Shown here piece after piece: positions 19,060 to 28,537 of a stretch of DNA of 64,000 nt; position 1 is the stretch's first letter, and the number at the start of each line of letters is the position of its first letter. The notes beneath the pieces were generated by a model, which worked only from the letters and a program-made list of their open reading frames with translations, searched no databases and had not been told where the DNA came from. Source of the stretch: Olsenella sp. An270 (GTDB lineage: Bacteria > Actinomycetota > Coriobacteriia > Coriobacteriales > Atopobiaceae); the NCBI RefSeq assembly GCF_002159735.1, contig NZ_NFJF01000002.1, forward strand, positions 248,001 through 312,000. The letters run 5' to 3'. The position numbers were made by a program, and so were the translations under genes.

Positions 19060-20543
19060 CGAGAGCCGCCGCCGCGCGCCGCGGCGCCCGCCGTGACGGC
19101 GGGCGCGCCGAGCGCGTCGAGAGGAGCATCTTCGGGGTGCCCGAGCGCTTCATGCGCCCGCGCCTCGTCCTTCTCGCCGTGGTTGCCGCGCTCGTGGGCT
19201 TTGGCCTGCTCATGGTCTTCTCGGCCTCGTCCGTCACGGCCCTGAACTCCACCGGCGACGCCGCCTACTACCTCAAGCGCCAGCTCGCCTTCGTGGCGGC
19301 GGGCGCGCTCGTGGCCGTCGCGCTCGCCCGGCTGGACTACCGCGTCTGGGTCCGTCAGCTCCTCATGCCCATCTGGGTCGTGACCATCGGCCTGCTCGCC
19401 GCCGTCATCCTGCTCGGCACCGACAACGGCATGGGTGCCACGCGCTGGATCGACCTCGGCTTCTTTGACCTGCAGCCGTCGGAGTTCGCGAAGATCACCA
19501 TCATCTTCACCGCGGCCAACCTCGCCGAGCAGTACTACGACCGGGGCGCGATCGACTGGGGGCACTTCCTCCTGCTGCTCGGCGTCGGCGTGGGGCTCCC
19601 GCTCGTGCTCATCATCGCGCAGCCCGACAAGGGCACGACGATGGTCGCCGCCCTCACGCTCGTCGTGATGGGCTACCTCGCCGGCATGCCCAAGCGCTAC
19701 CTCGTCGGCTTCCTCGTCCTCGGGGCCGTCGCGTTTCTGGCCATCTCGCTCAAGGACGACTACTCCCGCGCCCGCTTCCTCACGATGTTCGACCCCTGGG
19801 CCGACCCCTACGGCAACGGCTGGCAGCTCATCCAGGGCTTCTACGCCTTCGGGTCGGGCGGGCTGCTCGGCGTGGGCGTGGGCTTCTCGCGCCAGAAGTA
19901 CGCCTACCTGCCCATGGCGCACAACGACTTCATCTTTGCCGTCATCGGGGAGGAGTGGGGCTTCGTCGGCACGGTCGGCCTGCTCCTGGGCTTCATGGCG
20001 TTCCTCTGGGCGGGGCTGGAGATCGCGCGGCACGCCCCCGACTTCGCGGGGCGCCTCGTCGCCATCGGGTGCACCTCGATCGTGGTGATCCAGCTCTTCC
20101 TCAACGTGTTTGGCGTCCTGGGGCTCTTCCCGCTCTCGGGCAAGCCGATCCCGTTCGTGAGCTACGGCGGCTCCTCGATCATCGCGAGCATGATGCTCGT
20201 GGGCCTCATCGCGTCCGTCTCGCTCCACTCGAGGCTGCCCGAGACCGCGCACGACGGCGTCCGCCGCTCCTGGCGCGAGGTCGACGGCGCGGACGGTGAC
20301 GGTGGCCTGTCGCTGGTCGGCGAGGTCACGCCGCGCTCCGAGCGGCGCGCGGCGGCGGAGTCGGGCGGCCGTGCGGCGCGTCCGAGCCTGCACGTCGTGG
20401 AGGGCGGGTCCTCGAGGGCTCGCACGGGCGGGTCCGCCCGCGGGCGCTCCGGCGCCGGCGGCGGGAGAAGGAGAATCGACCTCGGGCCGAGCGCGACCGA
20501 GCGCCTGCGCGGGCGCGACCGCGGGCCGAGGACCGGGAGATAG
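19056..20543 (+). CDS. ftsW: SEDS-family septal glycosyltransferase FtsW
   Basis: FtsW polymerises lipid II at the septum with its cognate class B PBP. The 495-residue protein has a basic N-terminal tail of about 28 residues, about ten membrane helices, and the SEDS signatures QPSEFAK near 144-150, MAHNDFIFAVIGEEWG near 287 and PFVSYGGSS near 367. The last 100 residues form an unusual Arg/Gly/Ser-rich cytoplasmic tail, probably disordered. Its place between murD and murG supports FtsW over RodA. murG starts 7 bp after the stop. Confidence 0.94.
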   Translation: MTRAAAARRGARRDGGRAERVERSIFGVPERFMRPRLVLLAVVAALVGFGLLMVFSASSVTALNSTGDAAYYLKRQLAFVAAGALVAVALARLDYRVWVRQLLMPIWVVTIGLLAAVILLGTDNGMGATRWIDLGFFDLQPSEFAKITIIFTAANLAEQYYDRGAIDWGHFLLLLGVGVGLPLVLIIAQPDKGTTMVAALTLVVMGYLAGMPKRYLVGFLVLGAVAFLAISLKDDYSRARFLTMFDPWADPYGNGWQLIQGFYAFGSGGLLGVGVGFSRQKYAYLPMAHNDFIFAVIGEEWGFVGTVGLLLGFMAFLWAGLEIARHAPDFAGRLVAIGCTSIVVIQLFLNVFGVLGLFPLSGKPIPFVSYGGSSIIASMMLVGLIASVSLHSRLPETAHDGVRRSWREVDGADGDGGLSLVGEVTPRSERRAAAESGGRAARPSLHVVEGGSSRARTGGSARGRSGAGGGRRRIDLGPSATERLRGRDRGPRTGR

Positions 20544-20550
20544 GAGAGAC

Positions 20551-21678
20551 ATGGCCGAGAGGAGCCTTGAGGTCGCGATCGCCGCGGGCGGCACGGCCGG
20601 CCACATCAACCCCGCGCTCGCGCTCGCCGAGGAGCTGCGCGACCGCGGCCACCACGTGAGGTTCTTCGGGCAGACGTCCAAGCTCGAGGGCCGGCTCGTG
20701 CCCGAGGCGGGCTTCGAGCTCGTGCCCGTGGTGGTGAGCGGCTTCGACCGCTCGCGCCCCTGGACGCTCGCGACGTCGCTCTACCGCATGCGCCGCGCGC
20801 AGTCCCAGATCGCGCGCCTCTTCTCGGCGGAGGGCGCGCCCGACGTCGCCGTGGGCTTTGGCGCCTACGTCGAGATGGCGCTGCTCAACTGCTGCCACCG
20901 CCTCGGCGTGCCCTACCTCCTCCACGAGCAGAACTCCGTCCCGGGCCTCGCGAACAAGGCCCTCGCCCCGCACGCGGCGCGCGTGTGCATCTCGGTGCCC
21001 GCGGCGCGTGACGTCTTCGAGCGTGAGGGTCGCGGCGCGCGCGAGGTGGTGCTCACGGGTAACCCCGTGCGCCGCAGCGTCGTGGCCGCGAGCCGCGAGG
21101 AGGGCCGCGCGGCCCTCGGCGTCGAGGACGGGGAGACCATGCTGCTCGTCTTTGGAGGCTCGCTCGGTGCGGCGCACATCAACGAGGGGGTCTGCCGCCT
21201 CAAGGACGAGCTCCTCTCCCGCGAGGGCCTCGTCGTCGTGCACTCTACGGGCGCCGACGGCTTTGACGAGACGGTCACGGCGCTCGCCCTCACGCCCGAC
21301 GAGCAGCTCCGCTGGCGCGTGATGCCCTACATCACCAACATGGGACAGGCGCTCGCGGCGTCCGACCTCGTCCTCTCCCGCGCCGGAGCGTCCTCCATCG
21401 CAGAGATCGCCGCCGTGGGGGCGCCGAGCGTGCTCGTGCCCTACCCGCACGCGACCGCCGACCACCAGACCACCAACGCCCGCTTCCTCGTCGACGCCGG
21501 CGCGGCCGTGCTCGTCGCGGACAGCGCGATCGACACCCCCGAGTTCACCGGGGCGCTGCTCGGCCTCCTCGACGACCCCGCGCGCCGCGAGGCCATGCGC
21601 GAGGCGGCCCGCGGGCTCGGCCAGTCCCGTGCGGCGGCCGCCCTGGCCGACCAGGTGGAGGCCGTGGCGCTCAGCTAG
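20551..21678 (+). CDS. murG: UDP-GlcNAc:lipid I GlcNAc transferase
   Basis: MurG transfers GlcNAc to lipid I at the inner membrane face, forming lipid II. The 375-residue GT-B enzyme has the N-terminal glycine loop GGTAGHINPALALA near 13-26, HEQNSVPGLANK near 130, a second glycine-rich loop FGGSLGA, and SRAGASSIAEIAAVG with DHQTTNARFL in the UDP-GlcNAc domain. The ATG at 20551 has TAGGAGAG upstream. The + strand operon is then interrupted by the 31-bp repeat array before murC. Confidence 0.95.
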   Translation: MAERSLEVAIAAGGTAGHINPALALAEELRDRGHHVRFFGQTSKLEGRLVPEAGFELVPVVVSGFDRSRPWTLATSLYRMRRAQSQIARLFSAEGAPDVAVGFGAYVEMALLNCCHRLGVPYLLHEQNSVPGLANKALAPHAARVCISVPAARDVFEREGRGAREVVLTGNPVRRSVVAASREEGRAALGVEDGETMLLVFGGSLGAAHINEGVCRLKDELLSREGLVVVHSTGADGFDETVTALALTPDEQLRWRVMPYITNMGQALAASDLVLSRAGASSIAEIAAVGAPSVLVPYPHATADHQTTNARFLVDAGAAVLVADSAIDTPEFTGALLGLLDDPARREAMREAARGLGQSRAAAALADQVEAVALS

Positions 21679-21705
21679 CCGCGAGGTCCTTCTCGCCCGT
21701 CCCGA

Positions 21706-22036
21706 TTATCGCGGCCCTTGTCACCCTGCCGTCTAAGAATCGCCGCCCTTGTCCTGGGGAACTCTAGGAATCGCTGGCCTTGTCCTGGGCGCTTCTAGAA
21801 ATCGGCGGGTTTGTTCCGGGGGACTCTAGGAATCGTTGCCCTTGTCCTGGGCGACTCCAAGAATTGTTGCCCTTGTACCGCCGCGAGGGCGAATTCCCGT
21901 ACAAGGTCGGGATTTCCTAGAAGAACGCGGGACAAGCGCGCGGATTCCTAGGGCAATGCAGGACAAGCCCGGCGATTCCTAGAACGCTCTATGACGAGGG
22001 CGGCGATTTCCAGATCGCCTGCCGACAAGGGCGGCC
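21706..22036. repeat. Two-sided 31-bp-pitch repeat array B (between murG and murC)
   Basis: This is the most complete of three arrays. Left units have CTTGTC-type hexamers at 21717, 21748, 21779, 21810, 21841 and 21872. Right units have the reverse complement at 21900, 21931, 21962, 21993 and 22024. All steps are exactly 31 bp except the 28-bp centre. The centre is CCTTGTAC, 20 bp, GTACAAGG. Most units contain CTAGGAATC or its complement GATTCCTAG. The flanks carry CCTTCTCGCC at 21688-21697 on the left and GACGAGAAGGACGG at 22133-22146 on the right. No ORF, tRNA or CRISPR signature is supported. Confidence 0.9.
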
Positions 22037-22116
22037 TTTCTCGGATGCGCGCGGCGAGCGTCAAGCGGGATTTGTGCACGACTCCCGAAGCCGGCATGAG
22101 CGCGCCCCGTTTGGGA

Positions 22117-22122
22117 TACAGT
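22117..22122 (+). promoter_or_regulatory. Possible -10 element for murC
   Basis: TACAGT within GGGATACAGTAGAG lies 38 bp before the murC ATG and just after array B, suggesting murC can be transcribed separately from murG. No good -35 is visible. Confidence 0.35.
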
Positions 22123-22160
22123 AGAGCGTGTATGACGAGAAGGACGGAGGCCCCACAGCT

Positions 22161-23561
22161 ATGCCCGACACGCAGAACATCACGAGTGCCCACTTCATCG
22201 GCATCGGCGGCGCCGGCATGAGCGGAATCGCCCTGGTGCTGCACGAGCGCGGCTGCCGCGTCACGGGCTCCGACCTCAAGAGCTCCCACTACGTGCGCGA
22301 CCTCACCGCCGCCGGCATCGACGTCACCGTGGGCCACGACGCCGCCACGATCGACGCGGTCGCCCCGCAGGTCGTGGTCACCTCCACGGCGATCCCCGAG
22401 ACCAACCCGGAGGTCGTCCGCGCCCGCGAGCTGGGCATCCCCATCTGGCCGCGCGCCAAGATGCTCTCCTACCTCTCGGGCGCCTCCACCACGGTCGCCG
22501 TCGCCGGAACCCACGGCAAGACGACCACGTCCTCGATGGTGGCCACGATGCTCGACAAGATGGGACTGGACCCGTCCTTCCTCATCGGCGGCGTCGTGGA
22601 GGGCTACGACACCAACGGGCGCAACGGCTCCGGCGAGCACTTCGTCTGCGAGGCCGACGAGTCCGACGGCTCCTTCCTCTACCTGCACCCCAGCGTCGTC
22701 GTGGTGACCAACATCGAGGCCGACCACCTCGACCACTACGGCACGCTCGAGAACATCGAGAAGACCTTCTGCACCTTCATGGGCCTGGTCGGCGACGCCG
22801 GCACGGTCATCGTAAACGGCGACGTCGCCCGCTACGTGGAGCTCGCCCGCTCCACCGGCAGGCGCGTGGTCACCTACGGCTTTGACCCCTCGTGCGACTA
22901 CGTGTGCCTGCCCGAGCCGGCGAACCACGCCCTCGCGAGCAGCTTCTCGGTCCGCGCGGGCGACAAGGACGTCCACGTGACGATCTCGGCCAACCCCGGG
23001 CGCCACAACATGGCCAACGCCACCGCCGCGATCGCCGTGGCCGACGTCCTCGGCCTCGACCTCGCCGCGGCGGCGGACGCCCTCTCCCAGTTCAAGGGCG
23101 CGCGCCGTCGCTTCACGCACGTGGGCGACGTCGCGGGCGTCACCGTGGTGGACGACTACGGCCACCACCCCACGGAGGTCGCCGCCACGCTCGGCGCCGC
23201 GGCCGACCTGCCCTTCAAGCGCATCGTCTGCGTCTTCCAGCCGCACCGCTACAGCAGGACCCAGGCGCTCGCCGCCGAGTTTGGCACCGCGTTCGACGAC
23301 GCCGACGTCCTGCGCGTGATGGACGTCTTCTCCGCCGGCGAGATGCCCATCCCCGGCGTGTCCGGCAAGACCGTCGTCGAGGCAGTCCGCCGCACCGGCA
23401 ACGTCACCGACGTCGTCTACGTCCCCAACCGCAAGCGGCTCATCGAGAACCTCTGCGACCTCGTGCGCCCCGGCGACCTGCTCATCACGCAGGGCGCGGG
23501 CGACGTCACCGCCATCGGCCCCGCCTTCATCGAGGCCATGCGCGAGCGCGGCCGGGAGTAG
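22161..23561 (+). CDS. murC: UDP-MurNAc:L-alanine ligase
   Basis: MurC adds the first L-Ala to UDP-MurNAc. The 466-residue ligase shows FIGIGGAGMSGIALVL at about 11-26, the ATP loop GTHGKTTTS (116-124), EADESDGSF, NIEADHLDHYG, and the C-terminal DYGHHPTEV and FQPHRYSRT blocks. The ATG at 22161 has GGAGG 10 nt upstream; an in-frame ATG at 22128 would add eleven atypical residues. murB follows 12 bp downstream. Confidence 0.96.
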   Translation: MPDTQNITSAHFIGIGGAGMSGIALVLHERGCRVTGSDLKSSHYVRDLTAAGIDVTVGHDAATIDAVAPQVVVTSTAIPETNPEVVRARELGIPIWPRAKMLSYLSGASTTVAVAGTHGKTTTSSMVATMLDKMGLDPSFLIGGVVEGYDTNGRNGSGEHFVCEADESDGSFLYLHPSVVVVTNIEADHLDHYGTLENIEKTFCTFMGLVGDAGTVIVNGDVARYVELARSTGRRVVTYGFDPSCDYVCLPEPANHALASSFSVRAGDKDVHVTISANPGRHNMANATAAIAVADVLGLDLAAAADALSQFKGARRRFTHVGDVAGVTVVDDYGHHPTEVAATLGAAADLPFKRIVCVFQPHRYSRTQALAAEFGTAFDDADVLRVMDVFSAGEMPIPGVSGKTVVEAVRRTGNVTDVVYVPNRKRLIENLCDLVRPGDLLITQGAGDVTAIGPAFIEAMRERGRE

Positions 23562-23573
23562 GGGAGAGCCCGC

Positions 23574-24491
23574 TTGAGCGTCTTCAACGCCTACATGACC
23601 CTCTCGGGGGCCGTCGACGCCGACTTCGTGCGCGACGAGCCCCTCTCGCGCCGGACGAGCTACCGCATCGGCGGCCCGGCGGCGCTGGTCGCCCACGTGC
23701 GCGACTACGCGGCGCTCGTGCGCACCGTCGAGGTGCTCGCCGACGAGGGGGTCCGCTGGGTCGTGCTCGGGAAGGGCACCAACGTCCTCGCCGACGACGC
23801 CGGCTACGACGGCTGCGTCATCCTCCTGGAGGGCGAGTTCGCCCGCGTGAACGTCTCCGTCGAGGACGCCACCGTGACGGCGGGCGCCGGCGCGGCGCTC
23901 TCGCGCGTGGTCAACGAGGCGCTCCGCGCGGGCCTCTCGGGCATCGAGCCCTGCGTGGGCGTCCCGGGCACCTTCGGCGGCGCCATCTCCATGAACGCGG
24001 GCTCCCGGCGCGAGTGGATCGGCCGCCGCGTCCGCGACCTCGTGGTGTACCGTCCCGGCGAGGGGATGCACCGCTATGAGGGCGGGGAGATCGAGTGGGG
24101 CTACCGCGCGACGTCGATCCCCACCTCCGAGGTCATCCTCGAGGCGACGCTCTCGCTCATGCCCGCCGACAAGGACGCCATCGCGGCCGACATGGACGCG
24201 CGCCTGAGGCGTCGGCGCCAGAGCCAGCCGCTCTCGCACCCGAGCTGCGGCTCGGTCTTCCGCAACCCGCCCGACCGCTCCGTGGGGGCCCTGATCGAGT
24301 CCTGCGGGCTCGCCGGCGCCTCCCAGGGCGGCGCGCAGATCTCCGAGGCCCACGCCAACTTCATCGTCAACCGAGGCGGCGCGACCTCCTCCGACGTCCT
24401 CGCCCTCATGACGCGCGCCCACGACGCGGTCAGGGCGCGCTACGGCATCGACCTCGCCCCGGAGGTCAAGTTCCTCGGCTTCGGGGGCTAG
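23574..24491 (+). CDS. murB: UDP-N-acetylenolpyruvoylglucosamine reductase
   Basis: MurB is the FAD/NADPH enzyme that reduces UDP-GlcNAc-enolpyruvate to UDP-MurNAc. The 305-residue protein has TSYRIGGPA, GKGTNVLADD and VGVPGTFGGAISMNAG in the FAD domain, catalytic Ser227 in CGSVFRNP and Glu258 in SEAHANFIVN. It starts with TTG at 23574, favoured by GGGGAGAG 5 nt upstream; the next ATG (23595) would trim the N-terminus by seven residues. It is followed by ftsQ after 3 bp. Confidence 0.95.
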   Translation: MSVFNAYMTLSGAVDADFVRDEPLSRRTSYRIGGPAALVAHVRDYAALVRTVEVLADEGVRWVVLGKGTNVLADDAGYDGCVILLEGEFARVNVSVEDATVTAGAGAALSRVVNEALRAGLSGIEPCVGVPGTFGGAISMNAGSRREWIGRRVRDLVVYRPGEGMHRYEGGEIEWGYRATSIPTSEVILEATLSLMPADKDAIAADMDARLRRRRQSQPLSHPSCGSVFRNPPDRSVGALIESCGLAGASQGGAQISEAHANFIVNRGGATSSDVLALMTRAHDAVRARYGIDLAPEVKFLGFGG

Positions 24492-24494
24492 ACC

Positions 24495-25568
24495 GTGGCG
24501 GCCGACAAGAACAGGAGGCCCACGCCCCGGAAGCGCGGGAAGAAGGCGCAGGCGCCCCGCAGCGCCCCGTCCGCCGCACCGAGGGCGTCGAAGCTCCCGA
24601 AGGCGCCGAAGCAGCAGAAGCCCAAGCAGCAGAAGGCGTCGAAGCTGCGTCCCTCCACCGTGACGAGGCCCCGGATCCCCCTGGTTCGGAGGGACGACTC
24701 CCCGCAGGCCGCGACGCAGCCGAGGGAGCGCCGCATCCGGCACCAGCGCGCCGGGACGCTGCGGATGGTCGCCATAGGCGCCGGGGCGCTCCTCGCCCTG
24801 GCCCTCGTCGCCGTCGTCGCGCTCTTCGTCCTGCGCAACTCCCCGGTCTTCGCCATCACCTCGATCGAGTTCGAGCCGACCGAGCACGTGAGCGCCGAGG
24901 ACGTGCAGAACCTCGCTGCCGTGCCCGAGGGCTCGACGCTGCTCAACGTGGACACCGGCGCGATCGAGGAGTCGCTCAGGAAGAACCCCTGGATCGCCTC
25001 GGCGAGCTTCTCGCGCGCGTTCCCCAACACGCTCAGGATCACCGTCGAGGAGCAGCGGCCGGCCGCGCTCGTGCTCATGAGCTCGGGCTCGATCGCGTGG
25101 TACCTCGGGGAGTCCGGCTGCTGGATAGAGCCCACCAAGGTCGAGGCCGCCGAGGGCCAGTCCGTCGACGACGCCGCCCTCGCGATCGCGGAGGGGCAGG
25201 GCTGCCTGCTCGTGACCGACGTCCCCTCGACCGTCGACCCCGTCGCGGGGTCGGAGGCGACCGACGAGACCCTCGACGCCGTCCGCAAGTTCCAGGAGGG
25301 GTTCTCGGAGGACTTCTCCTCCCAGGTCGCCTGCTACAGCGCGCCGTCTGTGGAGAACGTCTCGTGCGTGCTCAAGAGCGGGGTGGAAGTCGCGCTCGGC
25401 GCCCCGACGGACATCTCCGAGAAGGAGGAGATCGTCCGCGGCTACCTGGACCAGAGCGACGGCCACGTCGTGCGCATCAACGTCCGCGTGCCCTCCAACC
25501 CCGCCTACCGCGAGATCGACTCCCCCAACGTCCAGCCCGGGGAGGGCGTCTCCACGACGGGGGAGTGA
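24495..25568 (+). CDS. ftsQ: Divisome protein FtsQ/DivIB
   Basis: The 357-residue bitopic protein has a long Lys/Pro/Gln-rich cytoplasmic tail (1-88), one membrane segment (91-113) and an external POTRA domain beginning near 118 (FAITSIEFEPTEHVSAEDV), with NPWIASASFSRAFPNTL typical of FtsQ/DivIB. It scaffolds FtsL and FtsI at the septum. The basic tail with KAPKQQKPKQQKASK repeats is unusually long. The start is GTG at 24495. Confidence 0.92.
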   Translation: MAADKNRRPTPRKRGKKAQAPRSAPSAAPRASKLPKAPKQQKPKQQKASKLRPSTVTRPRIPLVRRDDSPQAATQPRERRIRHQRAGTLRMVAIGAGALLALALVAVVALFVLRNSPVFAITSIEFEPTEHVSAEDVQNLAAVPEGSTLLNVDTGAIEESLRKNPWIASASFSRAFPNTLRITVEEQRPAALVLMSSGSIAWYLGESGCWIEPTKVEAAEGQSVDDAALAIAEGQGCLLVTDVPSTVDPVAGSEATDETLDAVRKFQEGFSEDFSSQVACYSAPSVENVSCVLKSGVEVALGAPTDISEKEEIVRGYLDQSDGHVVRINVRVPSNPAYREIDSPNVQPGEGVSTTGE

Positions 25569-25785
25569 CCGTCGGCGTCCCGGTGAGCGGTCGCGGTTGA
25601 CCTGCGCCTTCCACGGTTTCGTCACACGACTTGACGAGCGACTCTCAAGTATGCAAATATGCTTCGCTTTATCCCAAGCTTCGGGGTTAACTTGACCTTT
25701 AGGGTTTGCCTCGCGAGGGACGGAGCGAGAGGCACGAACGCAACACGCTCTAGAACGAGGCACGAAAAGGCAGAAGGAGAGCACG
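25569..25785 (+). promoter_or_regulatory. ftsZ leader and promoter region
   Basis: The 217-bp gap before ftsZ is less GC-rich. TTGACG at 25631-25636 with AAATAT at 25655-25660 (18-bp spacer) is the best promoter match; another TTGACC lies at 25692-25697 without a good -10. The sequence next to the start contains repeated CACGAA/CACGCT at 25733, 25744 and 25761, faintly like the periodic repeats before ftsL. AGAAGGAG at 25773-25780 is the ribosome site. Confidence 0.5.
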
Positions 25786-26955
25786 ATGATCAAGGACACC
25801 GATACCCTCAGCAACTATCTCGCCGTCATCAAGGTCGTCGGCGTGGGCGGCGGCGGCACCAACGCCGTGAACCGCATGATCGAGGAGGGCATCCGCGGCG
25901 TCGAGTTCGTCGCCGTCAACACCGACGCCCAGGCGCTCGCCATCTCCGACGCCGACATCAAGGTCCACATCGGGACCGACATCACCAAGGGCCTCGGCGC
26001 CGGCGCCAACCCCGAGGTCGGCAAGGAGGCCGCCGAGGACTCCCGCGACGAGATCAAGGCCGCGCTCGCCGGCTCCGACATGGTCTTCATCACCGCGGGC
26101 GAGGGCGGCGGCACCGGCACCGGCGCCGCGCCGGTCGTGGCCGACATCGCCAAGAACGACGTGGGCGCGCTCACCGTGGGCGTCGTCACCAAGCCGTTCA
26201 CCTTCGAGGGTCGCAAGCGCTACACTTCGGCCACCGAGGGCATCTCCAACCTCTCCGAGAACGTCGACACGCTGATCGTCATCCCCAACGACCGCCTGCT
26301 CGACCTCTCCGAGAAGAAGACCACGATGCTCGAGGCCTTCCGCATGGCAGATGACGTCCTGTGCCAGGGCACCCAGGGCATCACCGACCTCATCACGGTC
26401 CCCGGCCTGATCAACCTCGACTTCGCCGACGTCTGCACGATCATGAAGGGCGCCGGCACGGCGATGATGGGCATCGGCACCGCCTCCGGCGACAACCGCG
26501 CCACCGACGCGGCCGAGGAGGCCATCTCCAGCCGCCTGCTCGAGAGCTCCATCGACGGCGCCACGCGCGTCCTGCTCTCCATCGCCGGCAACAAGGACCT
26601 CGGCATCCAGGAGATCAACGACGCTGCCGACCTCGTCGCCAAGAACGTCGACCCCGACGCCAACATCATCTTCGGCACCGTCGTCGACGAGTCGCTCGGC
26701 GACCAGGTCCGCGTGACCGTCATCGCCACCGGCTTCAACGACGCCAACGTCCAGCAGACGCTGCCGTCCATGGCGCCGGTCTCCCGCCCGGCCGCCCGCG
26801 AGCGTCAGGTCGTCCGCCCCGCGAGCGCTCCGACCCAGGCCCCCGCGTCCCAGCAGCCGGCCAGCATGCCGATCAACGTGAGCCGCCCGGCGTCCTCCTC
26901 GTCCAACGACAAGGAGTTCGACATCCCCGACTTCCTCAAGCGCAGCCGTCTCTAG
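25786..26955 (+). CDS. ftsZ: Cell division GTPase FtsZ
   Basis: FtsZ is the tubulin-like GTPase that forms the division ring. The 389-residue protein has the tubulin signature GGGTGTG (107-113), NTDAQAL near 46-52, and NLDFADV with the T7 catalytic loop near 205-215. A Pro/Ala/Ser-rich linker follows from about 320. The C-terminal peptide [13 protein letters not shown] is the conserved tail that docks SepF and other partners. No ftsA is present, as usual in Actinomycetota. Separated from ftsQ by its own leader. Confidence 0.98.
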   Translation: MIKDTDTLSNYLAVIKVVGVGGGGTNAVNRMIEEGIRGVEFVAVNTDAQALAISDADIKVHIGTDITKGLGAGANPEVGKEAAEDSRDEIKAALAGSDMVFITAGEGGGTGTGAAPVVADIAKNDVGALTVGVVTKPFTFEGRKRYTSATEGISNLSENVDTLIVIPNDRLLDLSEKKTTMLEAFRMADDVLCQGTQGITDLITVPGLINLDFADVCTIMKGAGTAMMGIGTASGDNRATDAAEEAISSRLLESSIDGATRVLLSIAGNKDLGIQEINDAADLVAKNVDPDANIIFGTVVDESLGDQVRVTVIATGFNDANVQQTLPSMAPVSRPAARERQVVRPASAPTQAPASQQPASMPINVSRPASSSSNDKEFDIPDFLKRSRL

Positions 26956-26957
26956 CG

Positions 26958-27770
26958 ATGGCCTCGCTCACGCGACAGACCTCAGGCGGCGTGACCCTGC
27001 TCTCGGACGAGTCCCGTCCGGGCGGGGTCACGCTCGCGTTCACCGAGCGGACGGGCGGCGTCTCGAGCGCGCCGTACGCCTCGCTGAACCTCGGCGCGCG
27101 CTGCGGTGACGAGGCCGCCTGCGTGGCCGAGAACCGCCGGCGCGCCCTCGCGGCGCTCGGAGCCGAGGACCTTCTCGACCGTCTGGTGGTCCCGCACCAG
27201 GTCCACGGCGACCACGTCGTCGTGGTCCGCTCCGCCGAGCCGGCCGCGCTGGCCGCGGCCCGCGCAGAGGCCGAGGCGGGCGCCGACGCCGTCGTGTGCA
27301 CGGTCCCCGGCGTCCCGGTGCTCATGTGCTTCGCGGACTGCGTGCCCGTGGTCCTGGTCGCCCCGGGCGCCTTCGCCGTCGTCCACTCCGGCTGGCGCGG
27401 CACGATCGCGCGCATCGCCGAGAGGGCGGCGCGCACGCTCTGCGCCGAGGCCGGCTGCGAGCCCGCCGAGCTTCTCGCCTACGTGGGCCCGCACGTCGGC
27501 GCGGCCGACTACGAGGTCTCCGAGGAGCTCGCCGCGCGCTTCGCCGCCGTGTTCGGGCCCTCCGTCGTGCCCACGCCGCGCCACCTCGACCTGACGGCCG
27601 CCGTCACGGCGGCGCTCGCGTCCGCGGGCGTGGGCGAGAAGAACGTGGCGGTCTGCGACGTCTCCACGGCGAGCGCGACCGACAGGTTCTTCTCGTATCG
27701 GGCCGAGGAGGGCGAGACCGGTCGCCACGGCGCGGTCGCGCTCATGAGGACGGGGGAGGCGATGGCATGA
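26958..27770 (+). CDS. pgeF: Purine nucleoside phosphorylase of the YfiH/LACC1 (laccase-domain) family
   Basis: The 270-residue protein belongs to the copper/zinc-binding YfiH family, known to act on purine nucleosides and peptidoglycan precursors. The three metal ligands are visible in VPHQVHGDHV, CFADCVPVVL and VVHSGWRG. The C-terminus (CDVSTASATDRFFSYRAEEG) matches the family FYSYRR motif loosely. It starts 2 bp after ftsZ, in the ylmD position of Gram-positive division clusters, and its stop overlaps the yggS start. Confidence 0.9.
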   Translation: MASLTRQTSGGVTLLSDESRPGGVTLAFTERTGGVSSAPYASLNLGARCGDEAACVAENRRRALAALGAEDLLDRLVVPHQVHGDHVVVVRSAEPAALAAARAEAEAGADAVVCTVPGVPVLMCFADCVPVVLVAPGAFAVVHSGWRGTIARIAERAARTLCAEAGCEPAELLAYVGPHVGAADYEVSEELAARFAAVFGPSVVPTPRHLDLTAAVTAALASAGVGEKNVAVCDVSTASATDRFFSYRAEEGETGRHGAVALMRTGEAMA

Positions 27771-28495
27771 TGGACGAGCTCGACCCGACGTCGTACGAGC
27801 ACTTCCTCGCCCTGAGGCACCACACGATCAGGCAGCGGATCGCCGACGCCGCCGCGCGCGCCGGCCGCGACGCGAGCGAGGTCGAGGCCATCGCGGTCTC
27901 CAAGACCGTGGGGGTCGAGGAGGTGCTCGCCGCCCGCAGCGTGGGCTGGGGCATCTTCGGCGAGAACCGCCCGCAGGAGCTCGGGCGCAAGCTCGAGGCC
28001 CTCGAGGCCGCGGAGCGCCCCGTGCGCTTCGACATGATCGGCAACCTGCAGAAGAACAAGATCAACCAGGTGATCGGGCGCGTTCGCCTGATCCACTCCA
28101 TCTCCTCGGCGCACCTGGCCGAGGCGGTCTCGACGCGCTGCGAGGCGCGCGGGATCGTGGCGGACGTTCTGCTCGAGACCAACGTCTCGGGCGAGCGGTC
28201 CAAGTCCGGCTTCTCGCCGGACGAGCTGCGCTCGGCGATCGAGGGCGTCCTCGCCCTGCCGGGCATCCGCGTGGAGGGCCTCATGACGATGGCCCCCGCC
28301 GGCGACGCAGACGCGGCGAGAAGGACCTTCTCGGGCCTGCGCGAGCTGGCCGACGAGCTGCGCGGGCGCACGGGGCTCGCGCTCCGCACGCTCTCGTGCG
28401 GCATGAGCGACGACTTCGAGGTCGCGGTGGAGGAGGGCTCGACCCTCGTGCGCCTCGGAAGGTGCGTGTTCGACCCGGGCTACAGGCTCGACTAG
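27767..28495 (+). CDS. yggS: PLP homeostasis protein, YggS/YlmE family
   Basis: The 242-residue TIM-barrel protein binds pyridoxal phosphate and buffers its level. The PLP lysine is in AVSKTVG (about residue 46). GIFGENRPQEL, FDMIGNLQKNKIN, SISSAHLAE and LSCGMSDDFEVA are family blocks. The start overlaps the pgeF stop: the ATG at 27767 and a second ATG at 27770 are both usable. It corresponds to ylmE and precedes sepF by 42 bp. Confidence 0.93.
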   Translation: MMDELDPTSYEHFLALRHHTIRQRIADAAARAGRDASEVEAIAVSKTVGVEEVLAARSVGWGIFGENRPQELGRKLEALEAAERPVRFDMIGNLQKNKINQVIGRVRLIHSISSAHLAEAVSTRCEARGIVADVLLETNVSGERSKSGFSPDELRSAIEGVLALPGIRVEGLMTMAPAGDADAARRTFSGLRELADELRGRTGLALRTLSCGMSDDFEVAVEEGSTLVRLGRCVFDPGYRLD

Positions 28496-28537
28496 CTAGT
28501 TGGAAGCGCCGGGAGGCGCGCTACGTAAGGAGGGCAC

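Noticed and set aside
21706-22036. Array B (and A, C) as CRISPR
   Set aside because: Spacers are only about 10 bp, repeats are degenerate and invert at the centre, and no cas genes are present.
21948-25814. Long minus-strand open frame over murC-ftsQ
   Set aside because: It is a GC-rich shadow of the real + strand genes, with no recognisable domain and low-complexity composition.
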